NCBI RefSeq assembly: GCF_030817355.1
Contig: NZ_JAUSZH010000001.1
Span: 7,291,001 to 7,355,000, forward strand
From: Streptomyces sp. V1I1
GTDB taxonomy: Bacteria > Actinomycetota > Actinomycetes > Streptomycetales > Streptomycetaceae
DNA: 64,000 nucleotides
Direction: 5' to 3'
The stretch's first letter is position 1, and every line of letters starts with the position of its first letter. Positions 50,740-59,173 of this stretch are shown piece after piece. Position numbers and translations under genes: made by a program. The notes under the pieces are model-generated. The model saw only the letters and a list, made by a program, of their open reading frames with translations. It searched no databases and was not told where the DNA came from.

Positions 50740-52104
50740 TCAAGCCTTCTTGGACTCGGAGTAGTTGACCAGGAAGAGCGCCTCCGCGACGGAGAGCCGC
50801 TCCAGCTCCTCGGGCGAGACGGACTCGTTCACCGCGTGGATCTGTGCCTCCGGCTCGCTCAGGCCGATAAGCAGGATCTCCGCGTCGGGGTAGAGCGCGG
50901 CGAGCGTATTGCAGAGCGGAATCGAGCCGCCCATGCCGGAGGCCTGCATCTCCTCTTCCGGGTAGGCGACGCGCATCGCCTCGGCCATCGAGGTGTAGGC
51001 GGGGCTGGTGACGTCCGCCTGGAACGCCTGGCCCTGACCCACCTGCTCCATCGACACCCGGGCGTTCCACGGCGTGTGCTTCTCGATGTGCGCGAACAGC
51101 AGCTCGGTCGCCTCGGCGGCGTCCTGGCCGGGCGGCACCCGCAGGCTGATCTGCGCCCGGGCGCTCGCCGGGATGGAGGGGGTCGCGCCGGCCACCGGGT
51201 GGCAGTCGATGCCGATCACGGTGACGGCGGGACGCGCCCAGATACGGTCGGCGACCGTGCCGTTGCCGGTCAGGCCGACACCGTCGAGAACCTTGGCGTC
51301 CTTGCGGAACTCGCCCTCGGGGTACTGCAGTCCCTCCCACTGCGCCTGCGCCGGCAGTCCGTCGATCACCGTCGAGCCGTCCTCTGCACGAAGCGAGTCC
51401 AGTACGCGGATGAGCGCGGCCAGCGCGTCGGGCGCGGCGCCACCGAACTGGCCCGAGTGCAGATTGCCCTCAAGGGTGTCGATCTGGACGCGGATCATCG
51501 TCATGCCGCGCAGCGTCGCCGTCACAGTGGGCAGACCCACCCGGAAGTTCCCGGTGTCGCCGATCACGATGGCATCGGCCGTCAGCAGCTCCGGGTGCGC
51601 CTCGGCGTACTGCTCCAGACCGCCCGTGCCCTGCTCCTCCGAGCCCTCCACGATCACCTTCACGGTGACCGGTATGCCGCCGTTCGTCTTGAGGGCGCGC
51701 AGCGCGAGCAGATGCATGATGAAGCCGCCCTTGCAGTCGGCGGCACCACGCCCGTACCAGCGGCCGTCCCGCTCGGTCAGCTCGAACGGCGGGGTCACCC
51801 ACGCGGACTCGTCCAGCTTCGGCTGCACGTCGTAGTGCGCGTACAGCAGCACCGTCGGCGCACCCTCAGGGCCGGGCAGCAGCCCGTACACCGACTGCGA
51901 ACCGTCGGGGGTGTCGAGCAGCGCGACGTCCTGGAATCCCTCGGAGCGCAGCGCACCGGCCACCCAGTTCGCGGCGGCCTCGCACTCACTCCGCGGCGCC
52001 ACGGCCTCGTCCGCCACCGATTGGAAGGCCACCAGCTCGGTCAGCTCCGCCTTGGCGCGGGGCATCAGTGAGGCGATGGTCTCGGCGATCGGATTCGCGG
52101 TCAT
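50740..52104 (-). CDS. M20-family dipeptidase
   Basis: A 454-residue zinc dipeptidase. The metal ligands appear in order: YAHYDVQP (His), GRGAADCKGGF (Asp), VEGSEEQGTGGL (Glu-Glu), VIGDTGNF (Asp) and AQIHAVNE (His near the C-terminus). The dimerisation domain contains LEGNLHSGQFGGAAPDAL. It splits dipeptides or related amidated peptides in the cytosol. The ATG at 52104 has AAGGAG seven bases upstream, better than the GTG at 52110. It is a single-gene unit divergent from the geranylgeranyl-reductase-family gene. Confidence 0.93.
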   Translation of the reverse strand: MTANPIAETIASLMPRAKAELTELVAFQSVADEAVAPRSECEAAANWVAGALRSEGFQDVALLDTPDGSQSVYGLLPGPEGAPTVLLYAHYDVQPKLDESAWVTPPFELTERDGRWYGRGAADCKGGFIMHLLALRALKTNGGIPVTVKVIVEGSEEQGTGGLEQYAEAHPELLTADAIVIGDTGNFRVGLPTVTATLRGMTMIRVQIDTLEGNLHSGQFGGAAPDALAALIRVLDSLRAEDGSTVIDGLPAQAQWEGLQYPEGEFRKDAKVLDGVGLTGNGTVADRIWARPAVTVIGIDCHPVAGATPSIPASARAQISLRVPPGQDAAEATELLFAHIEKHTPWNARVSMEQVGQGQAFQADVTSPAYTSMAEAMRVAYPEEEMQASGMGGSIPLCNTLAALYPDAEILLIGLSEPEAQIHAVNESVSPEELERLSVAEALFLVNYSESKKA

Positions 52105-52246
52105 GGGCACGCTCCTTGTGGGTGCGACGTTGTGCGATGTGTGTAAGGCGACGGTGTGGTTGATCCTCGCACGGGCAGGAAGTGACCGCGCCGTAGGATG
52201 CCGTCGAGACCATGGTCACGCATCGGATCGGGAGCAGAAGCAGATC

Positions 52247-53464
52247 GTGAGCAGCGAGAACGCAGACGCCGTAGGAGAGCACGGCGAGCCGGTGTGGGAT
52301 GTCGTCGTGGTCGGCGCAGGGCCCGCCGGGGCCTCGGCGGCCTATGCGGCGGCAGTCGCCGGCCGTCAGGTGCTCCTGCTGGAGAAGGCCGAGCTGCCCC
52401 GCTACAAAACCTGCGGCGGAGGGATCATCGGCCCCTCGCGCGACAGCCTGCCGCCCGGCTTCGAGCTGCCGCTGCGGGACAGGGTGCACGCCGTCACCTT
52501 CTCGCTGAACGGCAGGCTGACGCGTACGCGCCGCTCCAAGCGGATGCTCTTCGGCCTCATCAACCGCCCAGAGTTCGACGCCGGCCTGGTCGAGCAGGCA
52601 CAGAAGGCCGGCGCCGTGCTGCGTACGGGCGTGACGGTCTCCCGGGTCGAGCAGCACGGACCCGCGGTGCCGGACCGGCGCACGGTCGCCGTGGTGCTGG
52701 CGGACGGCGAGACGGTGCTCGCGCGCGCGGTCGTCGGCGCGGACGGCAGTGCCAGCCGGATAGGGGCACATGTCGGGGTGAAGCTCGACCAGGTGGACCT
52801 CGGTCTGGAGGCGGAGATTCCGGTGCCGGCGACGGTGGCCGAGGACTGGGCGGGGCGGGTGCTCATCGACTGGGGACCGATGCCCGGGAGCTACGGCTGG
52901 GTGTTCCCCAAGGGACAGACGCTCACCGTCGGGGTGATCTCGGCCCGCGGCGAGGGCGCGGCGACCAAGCGGTATCTGGAGGACTTCATCGCGCGGCTGG
53001 GGCTCGCCGGATTCGAGCCGGCGATCTCCTCGGGGCATCTGACCCGGTGCCGCAGCGACGACTCGCCGCTGTCGCGGGGGCGGGTGCTGGTCTGCGGTGA
53101 CGCGGCCGGCCTCCTTGAGCCGTGGACCCGGGAGGGTATCTCCTTCGCGCTGCGGTCTGGGCGGCTCGCGGGGGAGTGGGCGGTACGGATCTCGGAGGCC
53201 CACGATGCCGTGGACGCCCGCCGGCAGGCGCTGAACTACGCGTTCGCAATCAAGGCGGGGCTGGGTGTGGAGATGGGGGTCGGGCGGCGGATGCTCGCCC
53301 TCTTCGAGCGCCGCCCGGGGCTGCTGCACGCGGCGATCACCGGCTTCAGGCCCGCATGGAAGGCGTTCGCGGACATCACGCGCGGATCGACGACGCTGGC
53401 CGGGATTGTGCGTACGCATGCGGTGGCGCGGCGGGCGCTGGAAGCGATGGACCGGCGCGCCTAG
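52247..53464 (+). CDS. Geranylgeranyl reductase-family FAD oxidoreductase
   Basis: A 405-residue flavoprotein. The FAD fold has VVVVGAGPAGASAAYAAAVAG, then LLLEKAELPRYKTCGGGII (family-typical KxCGGG), ADGSASRIG, and VLVCGDAAGLLEPWTREGISFALRSG. Members hydrogenate isoprenoid chains of menaquinone, archaeal-type lipids or chlorophyll side chains. In Streptomyces the role is likely partial saturation of menaquinone, but this is inferred. The GTG at 52247 has GGGAG 12 bases upstream. It is next to a convergent F420-type reductase, which could be coincidental. Confidence 0.9.
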   Translation: MSSENADAVGEHGEPVWDVVVVGAGPAGASAAYAAAVAGRQVLLLEKAELPRYKTCGGGIIGPSRDSLPPGFELPLRDRVHAVTFSLNGRLTRTRRSKRMLFGLINRPEFDAGLVEQAQKAGAVLRTGVTVSRVEQHGPAVPDRRTVAVVLADGETVLARAVVGADGSASRIGAHVGVKLDQVDLGLEAEIPVPATVAEDWAGRVLIDWGPMPGSYGWVFPKGQTLTVGVISARGEGAATKRYLEDFIARLGLAGFEPAISSGHLTRCRSDDSPLSRGRVLVCGDAAGLLEPWTREGISFALRSGRLAGEWAVRISEAHDAVDARRQALNYAFAIKAGLGVEMGVGRRMLALFERRPGLLHAAITGFRPAWKAFADITRGSTTLAGIVRTHAVARRALEAMDRRA

Positions 53465-53494
53465 CGCGCGGGGCGCGGCACTGGGCTGCTCGGC

Positions 53495-53944
53495 TCACTT
53501 GGTCACGGTGATCCGGAAGACGGGGTGCTTGTGCGCCGCGGCCAGCAGCTCCTCGTCCGTGGACTTGGCGTTGATCTCCCCGAAGAACCGGCCGACCTCC
53601 CAGCCCCAGCGCTCGAGGTAGGTGCGCAGCAGGACGGGCTTCTCCTCGTCGGGCAGCTCCACCGCGGTGAACTGCCTCGTCTTGCGGCCGACTTGGAGCT
53701 TTCCGCCGCCCGCGGCGCGCAGATTGCGCACCCACTGGGAGTGGCCGCGCGCCGAGATCAGGTACGGGCCGCCCTCGTAGGGGAGCGGGTTGACCGGGAT
53801 GCGCCGCCACTCGCCGCTGGTGCGGCCGCGTACGGAGAGCTCAGCTGTGCCCATCAGGCTGATACCGCGGCGGGCGAGCCAGCCGATGGCGCCGTTGAGG
53901 ATGTTGTCGAACCGGCCGGGCTTGATGTAATGCGCCTGCGACAT
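53495..53944 (-). CDS. Deazaflavin (F420)-dependent nitroreductase-family protein
   Basis: A 149-residue split-barrel protein of the Ddn/DUF385 family. It has GTAELSVRGRTSGEWRRIPVNPL, YLISARGHSQWVRNLRAAGGGKLQVGRKTR, FTAVELPDEEKPVLLRTYLERWG and the C-terminal HPVFRITVTK. Mycobacterial Ddn reduces quinones and nitro compounds with F420H2. The role here is probably quinone or xenobiotic reduction in the membrane-adjacent cytosol. The ATG at 53944 lacks a strong Shine-Dalgarno. Confidence 0.9.
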   Translation of the reverse strand: MSQAHYIKPGRFDNILNGAIGWLARRGISLMGTAELSVRGRTSGEWRRIPVNPLPYEGGPYLISARGHSQWVRNLRAAGGGKLQVGRKTRQFTAVELPDEEKPVLLRTYLERWGWEVGRFFGEINAKSTDEELLAAAHKHPVFRITVTK

Positions 53945-54168
53945 GGCGATCTCCCTGCGTCAGCTGGTGCGCGCGAGCAGTGCTCTCCGTCAAGAGCAGT
54001 CTGCACCGGATCGACGTCGGCTTCGCCTTGATCTCCACTGTTCGCGACGCCCACCGCAGCACCCGTTCGTGCGGGCCGCGACCCCGATGCCGTACTGCAC
54101 AGGGAGTACGCGTGATCGCCACGCCTGGCTGACGCCCGCGCGCCCGGGCCCGGTCTAGCGTGGCCGTT

Positions 54169-55398
54169 ATGGAAGAGCAGCGCACCGGCATGTGCGGTGG
54201 TCCGCCGTGGGCACGGGGCGGACCACCGGGCTTGCGTCATTGGGAGGCACGGCGGAACGCCGCGAGACTGCCCTGGCCGTCGACTCTCGCGGTGGCCGTG
54301 TTCGTCATGGTGGGGTCGGGGTTCGCGGCGCACGGCCAGCCGGACCGTGAGCCGCTGGACGCCTTCGCGCGGGTGCTGCTGCTGGCGGGCCCCGCCCTGC
54401 TTCTGCTGCGCAACCGATGGCCGGTCATCTCCGTCTTCGGCGTCTCGGCGGTGGCGCTCATCTACTTCGGTGCGGGCTATCCCTACGGACCGGTCTTCTT
54501 CATCCTCGCCGTGGCCGCTTTCGCGGCCGTCGTCTCCGGGCACCGGCGCGCTGCCTGGTGGGCGATTGGCGGTTTCTGGGTGGGGCATGTGCTGATCGGG
54601 CACTGGCTCTACCAATATCTGCCGCCTGCGAAGGACGACGCCACGCCCTGGGGGCAGGACCTGTTCATCGCCGCCTGGGCGGTGGCGATCCTCGCGGCCT
54701 CCGAGCTCGTACGCGTACGACGTGAGGTCTGGGCCCGTGAGCGCGAGGAGCGGGCCGCCGCCGAGAAGCGCCGGGCCGACGAGGAGCGGCTGCGGATCGC
54801 GCGTGAACTGCACGACGTCCTCGCGCACTCCATCTCGGTCATCAACGTCCAGGCGGGTGTCGGCCTCGCGCTCCTCGACACGAACCCCGAGCAGGCCCGG
54901 ACCGCGCTCACCACCATCAAGGCGGCGAGCAAGGAGGCGCTGGGCGAGGTGCGCCAGGTGCTCGACACGCTGCGTACGCCCGGAGACGCCCCCCGCGCGC
55001 CCGCGCCCGGTCTCGATCGGCTGCCCGAGCTCGTCGAACAGGCCGCGAGCGCCGGACTGAGCGTCGAGGTCGTAACGGAGGGCGAGGGTGCGGCGCTGCC
55101 GCCCGGCACCGACCTCGCCGCCTTCCGGATCGTCCAGGAGGCCCTGACGAACGTCGTACGGCACTCGGGATCGCGCACCGCGCGGGTGCGGATCACGTAC
55201 GCGCCCGGCCGGCTCGGTCTGCGGATCGACGACGAAGGCCCGGCCACCGGATCGGACGCGGGCGGCAGCGGCAACGGCCTTGTCGGAATGCGGGAGCGGG
55301 CCGCCGCCCTCGGTGGCACGATCGAGGCCGGTACACGGCCGGACGGCGGCTTCCGGGTGTGGGCCGACCTCCCGGTGCAGCCTAAGGAGACGATGTGA
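54169..55398 (+). CDS. Sensor histidine kinase (NarL/HisKA_3 type)
   Basis: A 409-residue membrane sensor. The N-terminal half has several hydrophobic helices; the cytosolic part holds the phosphoacceptor His215 in ARELHDVLAHSISV and the ATP domain FRIVQEALTNVVRHS, GLRIDDEG and GNGLVGMRERAAALGG. It signals to the response regulator encoded immediately downstream, whose GTG overlaps its TGA. The ATG at 54169 lies 7 bp after a TAGCGT -10-like element, which suggests leaderless translation; GTG 54160 is the alternative. The signal is unknown. Confidence 0.94.
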   Translation: MEEQRTGMCGGPPWARGGPPGLRHWEARRNAARLPWPSTLAVAVFVMVGSGFAAHGQPDREPLDAFARVLLLAGPALLLLRNRWPVISVFGVSAVALIYFGAGYPYGPVFFILAVAAFAAVVSGHRRAAWWAIGGFWVGHVLIGHWLYQYLPPAKDDATPWGQDLFIAAWAVAILAASELVRVRREVWAREREERAAAEKRRADEERLRIARELHDVLAHSISVINVQAGVGLALLDTNPEQARTALTTIKAASKEALGEVRQVLDTLRTPGDAPRAPAPGLDRLPELVEQAASAGLSVEVVTEGEGAALPPGTDLAAFRIVQEALTNVVRHSGSRTARVRITYAPGRLGLRIDDEGPATGSDAGGSGNGLVGMRERAAALGGTIEAGTRPDGGFRVWADLPVQPKETM

Positions 55399-56060
55399 TC
55401 CGGGTATTGCTCGCCGACGATCAGCTGCTGGTAAGGGCAGGGTTCAGGGCGCTGCTCGATGCCCAGCAGGACATCGAGGTGGCGGGCGAGGCCGCCGACG
55501 GCGAGGAGGCGGTGCGGCTGGTGGGTGAACTGCGCCCGGACGTCGTGCTGATGGACATCCGGATGCCCCGGCTGGACGGTCTCGCCGCCACCCGCCGGAT
55601 CACCGGGGACGAGCGGCTGGACGGTGTGAAGGTGGTCATGCTCACCACCTTCGAGCTCGATGAGTACGTCTTCGAGGCGATCCGCTCCGGCGCGTCGGGC
55701 TTCCTGGTGAAGGACACCGAACCGGAGGAACTGCTGCGTGCGGTAAGGGCGGTGGTGGAGGGGGACGCGTTGCTGTCGCCGGGCGTGACGCGCCGGCTGA
55801 TCGCGGAGTTCGCGGCCCGCTCCAAGCCGCCCGCGGACGCCGAGCGCCTCGGCGAGCTCACCGAACGGGAGCGCGAGGTGATGGCCCTGGTCGGAATCGG
55901 CCTGTCCAACGAGGAGATCGCCCGCCGACTGGTCGTCAGCCCACTCACCGCCAAGACCCATGTGAGCCGCACCATGGTGAAGCTCGGAGCCCGCGACCGG
56001 GCCCAACTGGTCGTGCTGGCCTACGAGTCGGGGCTGGTGCGGCCCGGCTGGCTGGGCTGA
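55395..56060 (+). CDS. LuxR/NarL-family response regulator
   Basis: A 221-residue regulator. The receiver domain has the phosphoacceptor Asp54 in VVLMDIRMP, Lys in FLVKDTEP and acidic residues ADD near the start. The C-terminal LuxR helix-turn-helix is LTEREREVMALVGIGLSNEEI...TAKTHVSRTMVKLG. It is the partner of the overlapping histidine kinase. Its 3' end overlaps the convergent DUF6332-type gene by 40 bp. Confidence 0.95.
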   Translation: MIRVLLADDQLLVRAGFRALLDAQQDIEVAGEAADGEEAVRLVGELRPDVVLMDIRMPRLDGLAATRRITGDERLDGVKVVMLTTFELDEYVFEAIRSGASGFLVKDTEPEELLRAVRAVVEGDALLSPGVTRRLIAEFAARSKPPADAERLGELTEREREVMALVGIGLSNEEIARRLVVSPLTAKTHVSRTMVKLGARDRAQLVVLAYESGLVRPGWLG

Positions 56061-56308
56061 CCGGGCTTGATCGGCTGACCGTGCCCGGGAAAGCGCCACA
56101 GCACGGTAACGACGCGCAGCACGAAGACGACCAGGGCAGCCACGGTGGCGCCGATGAGCAGCCCGCGCTCGGCGGCGTGCATGGGGATCACCATCATCGG
56201 TGCAGCGATCGCCAAGAACGTCAGCCCCGCGACCAGGAACCCGCTGACGAGTGCGTAGCCGGTCTCGACCGTGATCGCGTCCCGTTCCGCCTGTGTACGT
56301 CGCCCCAT
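56021..56308 (-). CDS. DUF6332-type small membrane protein
   Basis: A 95-residue protein with two hydrophobic helices (GYALVSGFLVAGLTFLAIAA and GLLIGATVAALVVFVLRVV) and a conserved-looking N-terminus MGRRTQAERDAITVE. It matches what I recall of the Streptomyces DUF6332 family, which has no known function. The last 40 bp run antisense to the response regulator coding region. Confidence 0.75.
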   Translation of the reverse strand: MGRRTQAERDAITVETGYALVSGFLVAGLTFLAIAAPMMVIPMHAAERGLLIGATVAALVVFVLRVVTVLWRFPGHGQPIKPGQPSQPGRTSPDS

Positions 56309-56383
56309 GCCCGAAGTGTCACAGGGCGGCGGCCGACGGGCAAGAACTCCCGTCGGCCGCCGCCCCCTTGAGCACGGTTCCGG

Positions 56384-57865
56384 TCAGTCGCCGACCGTCA
56401 CCCGCTCGGGCTCGGAATCCGGTACGGACTTCGCGACCAGGACGGTTTCCTGGCGCCCACGCCGGGTGCGCAGTCCCGTCAGCGTGATGAGCAGTCCGGC
56501 CGCCGCGACCGCCGTCACCACCACCAGACCGGGCCGGAAGCTGTCCAGCACCTCCTGCGGGGAGCCGCCGTCGCTGCCGTCCGCGGTGATCACCGCGGTG
56601 ACCACGGCCAGGAAGATGGCCCCGCCGACCTGGATCGAGGTGTTCAGCAGGCCGGAGACCATGCCCTGTTCGTGGTCCTCCACCCCGTTGGTGGCCTGGA
56701 TGTTGAGCGAGGGGAAGACCAGCGCGCAGGCCGCGCCGAGCAGCAGCATCGACGGCAGGATCGCAGCGGCGTAGCTCGGTGAGAGGTCGACCTGGAGGAA
56801 GAGCGCGTACGCGACCACCAGCAGCGAGAAGCCGACCGCGATCACACGTGGCGTGCCGAACCGGTCGACGACTGAGCCGATCTTCGTCGAGGAGAGCGCC
56901 ACCAGCGCGCCCGCCGGAAGGAAGGCCAGCGCCGTCTGCAGCGCCGACCAGCCGAGCAGGGACTGCATGTACTGCGTGACGAGGAACTGGAAACCGACGT
57001 ACGAGCCGAAGAAGAAGGCCGCGCCGAGATTGGCCCGGATCTGGCTGCCCGCGCGCAGTACACCCAGCCGGATCAGCGGATGCGAGCTGCGCCGTTCGAT
57101 GGTGACGAACGCGGTGAGCAGCGCGGCGACGGCCAGGAAGGACAGCAGCGTGCGGGCCGAGGCCCAGCCTGCTTCGGGAGCCTGTACGACGGTGAAGACC
57201 AGCAGCAGCATCGAGGCCGTGCCGGTGACGGCGCCCGGCACGTCGTACCCCTTGCCGGAGTCTTCACGGCTGCTCTGCGGGATCAGCTTGATGCCGGCCA
57301 CGAGCGCGATCAGGGCGATGGGCGCGGGAAGCAGCATCGTCAGGCGCCAGCTCACCTCGGTGAGCAGCCCGGACAGCACCAGGCCCATGGAGAAGCCGGT
57401 GGCGGCGCAGGTGGTGTAGATGGCCAGCGCGCGGTTGCGCTGGGGACCTTCCTTGAAGGTCGTGGTGATGATGGAGAGCCCGGCGGGCGCGGTGAACGCG
57501 GCGCTCAGCCCCTTGATGAAGCGGCTGGCGATCAGCAGCGGTCCGGAGTCGACGAGTCCCCCGAGCAGCGAGGCCAGCGCGAAGACGGCGAGCGCGATCA
57601 GGAACACCCGGCGCCGGCCGAGGAGGTCGGCGGCGCGGCCGCCGAGCAGCAGGAGGCCGCCGTATCCGAGGATGTAGCCGCTGACGATCCACTGCAGGGC
57701 CGAGGTGGACAGGTCGAGATCGGTGGCGATCGAGGGCAGGGCGACGCCGACCATCGAGACGTCGAGGGCGTCGAGGAACATCGCGGCGCAGAGCACGAGC
57801 AGGGTGCCCCACAGTCGCGGGCTCCAGCGTTCCTGCACTGCGGGGTCGGTGAGCGGAGAGGTCAT
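56384..57865 (-). CDS. MFS drug exporter of the DHA2 (14-TM) type
   Basis: A 493-residue proton-driven exporter with about 14 hydrophobic helices. Motif C-like SGYILGYGGLLLLGGRAADLLGRRRVF and ALDVSMVGVALPSIATDL are typical of EmrB/QacA transporters. It is divergent from a MarR gene; the 87-bp gap holds a large palindrome. The ATG at 57865 has no Shine-Dalgarno but a TACTGT element 7 bp upstream, suggesting a leaderless mRNA. Induction of efflux by a drug-like ligand of the MarR protein is inferred. Confidence 0.94.
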   Translation of the reverse strand: MTSPLTDPAVQERWSPRLWGTLLVLCAAMFLDALDVSMVGVALPSIATDLDLSTSALQWIVSGYILGYGGLLLLGGRAADLLGRRRVFLIALAVFALASLLGGLVDSGPLLIASRFIKGLSAAFTAPAGLSIITTTFKEGPQRNRALAIYTTCAATGFSMGLVLSGLLTEVSWRLTMLLPAPIALIALVAGIKLIPQSSREDSGKGYDVPGAVTGTASMLLLVFTVVQAPEAGWASARTLLSFLAVAALLTAFVTIERRSSHPLIRLGVLRAGSQIRANLGAAFFFGSYVGFQFLVTQYMQSLLGWSALQTALAFLPAGALVALSSTKIGSVVDRFGTPRVIAVGFSLLVVAYALFLQVDLSPSYAAAILPSMLLLGAACALVFPSLNIQATNGVEDHEQGMVSGLLNTSIQVGGAIFLAVVTAVITADGSDGGSPQEVLDSFRPGLVVVTAVAAAGLLITLTGLRTRRGRQETVLVAKSVPDSEPERVTVGD

Positions 57866-57880
57866 GGAGAGGACAGTACA

Positions 57881-57905
57881 TGCACATGCATTGAATGCAA
57901 GTGCA
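57881..57905. promoter_or_regulatory. MarR operator between the exporter and MarR genes
   Basis: TGCACATGCATT and AATGCAAGTGCA flank a central G and are inverted copies with one mismatch. Each arm also contains the direct pattern TGCAnnTGCA. The site adjoins the exporter -10 and should control both divergent genes. Confidence 0.8.
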
Positions 57906-57952
57906 TTTAATTCCGGTGCAACAAAATGGGTCTTTTCTGCTAACGTGCGGTC

Positions 57953-58354
57953 ATGGCGGCGAAGAAGTCCGAGCGAGCGCTCGCGGATGAGTGGCGGGAC
58001 GTCCTCGCGCTGCATGCCCGCACGATCTGCGAGCTCGACCGCGAGCTGCATCAGCACGGGCTCGGCGCCAGTGACTTCGAGGTCCTCGATGTGCTCGCCG
58101 AAGAGCAGGCGGAGGACGGCGGGTGTTCCTTCCGCGTGCAGGAGCTGGCGTCCCGGGTCCATCTCAGCCAGAGCGCCCTGTCGCGGCTGATCGCGCGGCT
58201 GGAGAAGGACGGACTTGTCAGGCGGGGGATGTGCCCCGTGGACCGGCGTGGTGTGCAGGTCTCGCTGACCGAAGCGGGCCGGGCACGCCATGCCGAGGTG
58301 CAGCCGCTCCAGCGCGCGGTGCTGTCCCGGATGCTGCCGGGCCCGTCCGCGTAA
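57953..58354 (+). CDS. MarR-family transcriptional regulator
   Basis: A 133-residue winged-helix repressor. It has ASDFEVLDVLAEEQ, the recognition region VQELASRVHLSQSALSRLIARLEKDGLVRR and the wing PVDRRGVQVSLTEAGRA. The ATG at 57953 follows TAACGT by 6 bp, so a leaderless transcript is likely. It probably represses itself and the divergent DHA2 exporter. Its 3' end lies in a three-copy tandem repeat. Confidence 0.94.
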   Translation: MAAKKSERALADEWRDVLALHARTICELDRELHQHGLGASDFEVLDVLAEEQAEDGGCSFRVQELASRVHLSQSALSRLIARLEKDGLVRRGMCPVDRRGVQVSLTEAGRARHAEVQPLQRAVLSRMLPGPSA

Positions 58355-58397
58355 GCCGGGCCCGTCCACGTAAGCCCGGGCCCGTCCGCGTAAGTCC
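58339..58397 (+). repeat. Three tandem copies (19-20 bp) spanning the MarR stop codon
   Basis: The unit GGGCCCGTCCGCGTAAGCC, with small variants, repeats at 58339, 58358 and 58378. The first copy encodes the last residues and TAA stop of MarR. The two extra copies fill the gap to the convergent gene at 58408 and could fold into GGGCCC-based hairpins. Confidence 0.85.
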
Positions 58398-58407
58398 GTG
58401 TGATCGT

Positions 58408-59151
58408 CTATGACCAGGTGACGGCGGACTGCTCGCGCCACAGCTTCGCGAGCTCCGCGTCGCCCGTGACGGACACGGCGGTCTGCGGCAGTCGGTTCCA
58501 GAGCGTCAGATAGAGCTGCTCGGCCCTGCCGCTCAACTCGCAGTCCGCGGGACCCTCTTCGCTGGGCTCCGTGCGGGGCGCGTCCGTCGATACCCACACG
58601 GTCCACACGTCATCGGTGTCGATCGGCCGCACGCGCAGTGAGCGCGGCGCCTCGGAGCGCACCCGGCTCCGGGAGCGGGCGTGGAAGCCGGTCAGCAGCT
58701 CGGCGATGCCGTCGGCCGCGAACTCCGCGGCGATCGGACTGGGCTTGCCGCCCAGGGCTGACTCGACGTCGGCGCGGTGGATCGCGGTCTCGTGCGCCTG
58801 CCGCCGGGCCCAGAACGCGAGCGGCGACGGCGCGGGCAGGAAGGTCCAGCACTCCACGTCCGCGGGCGCCTCGTTCAGCGCCGCCACCAGCAGACCGTGA
58901 CCGTCCCTGAACCACTCCACCAGCTCGTCACCGTCGAGCTCGGACAGCTCATCGGCGGGGTGGAAGCGGACGTATCCCTCGGTGATGAAGGCCGTCGCCC
59001 AGCGGTGGACCATGCCCGTGTGCCTGAGCACGTCCCGTACCTGCCAGCCGGGGCACGTCGGCACTCTCGCGCCGGGGCCCGCTTCGACGGCGGCCGCGGC
59101 CAGCAACTGGCCCTCCCGGACGAGGGATTTGATCAGCTCGGCGGTCTCCAT
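58408..59151 (-). CDS. Maleylpyruvate isomerase-family (mycothiol-dependent, DinB-like) protein
   Basis: A 247-residue four-helix-bundle protein of the actinobacterial TIGR03083 family. The N-terminal CPGWQVRDVLRHTGMVHRWA and the central ARRQAHETAIHRADVE supply the three metal-binding His residues, followed by a small C-terminal domain. Family members are mycothiol-dependent isomerases or transferases; the substrate is unknown. The ATG at 59151 has a CACAAT element 7 bp upstream and no Shine-Dalgarno. The neighbour upstream is a small membrane protein. Confidence 0.87.
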   Translation of the reverse strand: METAELIKSLVREGQLLAAAAVEAGPGARVPTCPGWQVRDVLRHTGMVHRWATAFITEGYVRFHPADELSELDGDELVEWFRDGHGLLVAALNEAPADVECWTFLPAPSPLAFWARRQAHETAIHRADVESALGGKPSPIAAEFAADGIAELLTGFHARSRSRVRSEAPRSLRVRPIDTDDVWTVWVSTDAPRTEPSEEGPADCELSGRAEQLYLTLWNRLPQTAVSVTGDAELAKLWREQSAVTWS

Positions 59152-59173
59152 GCGGGAGATTGTGCCACCGAGC

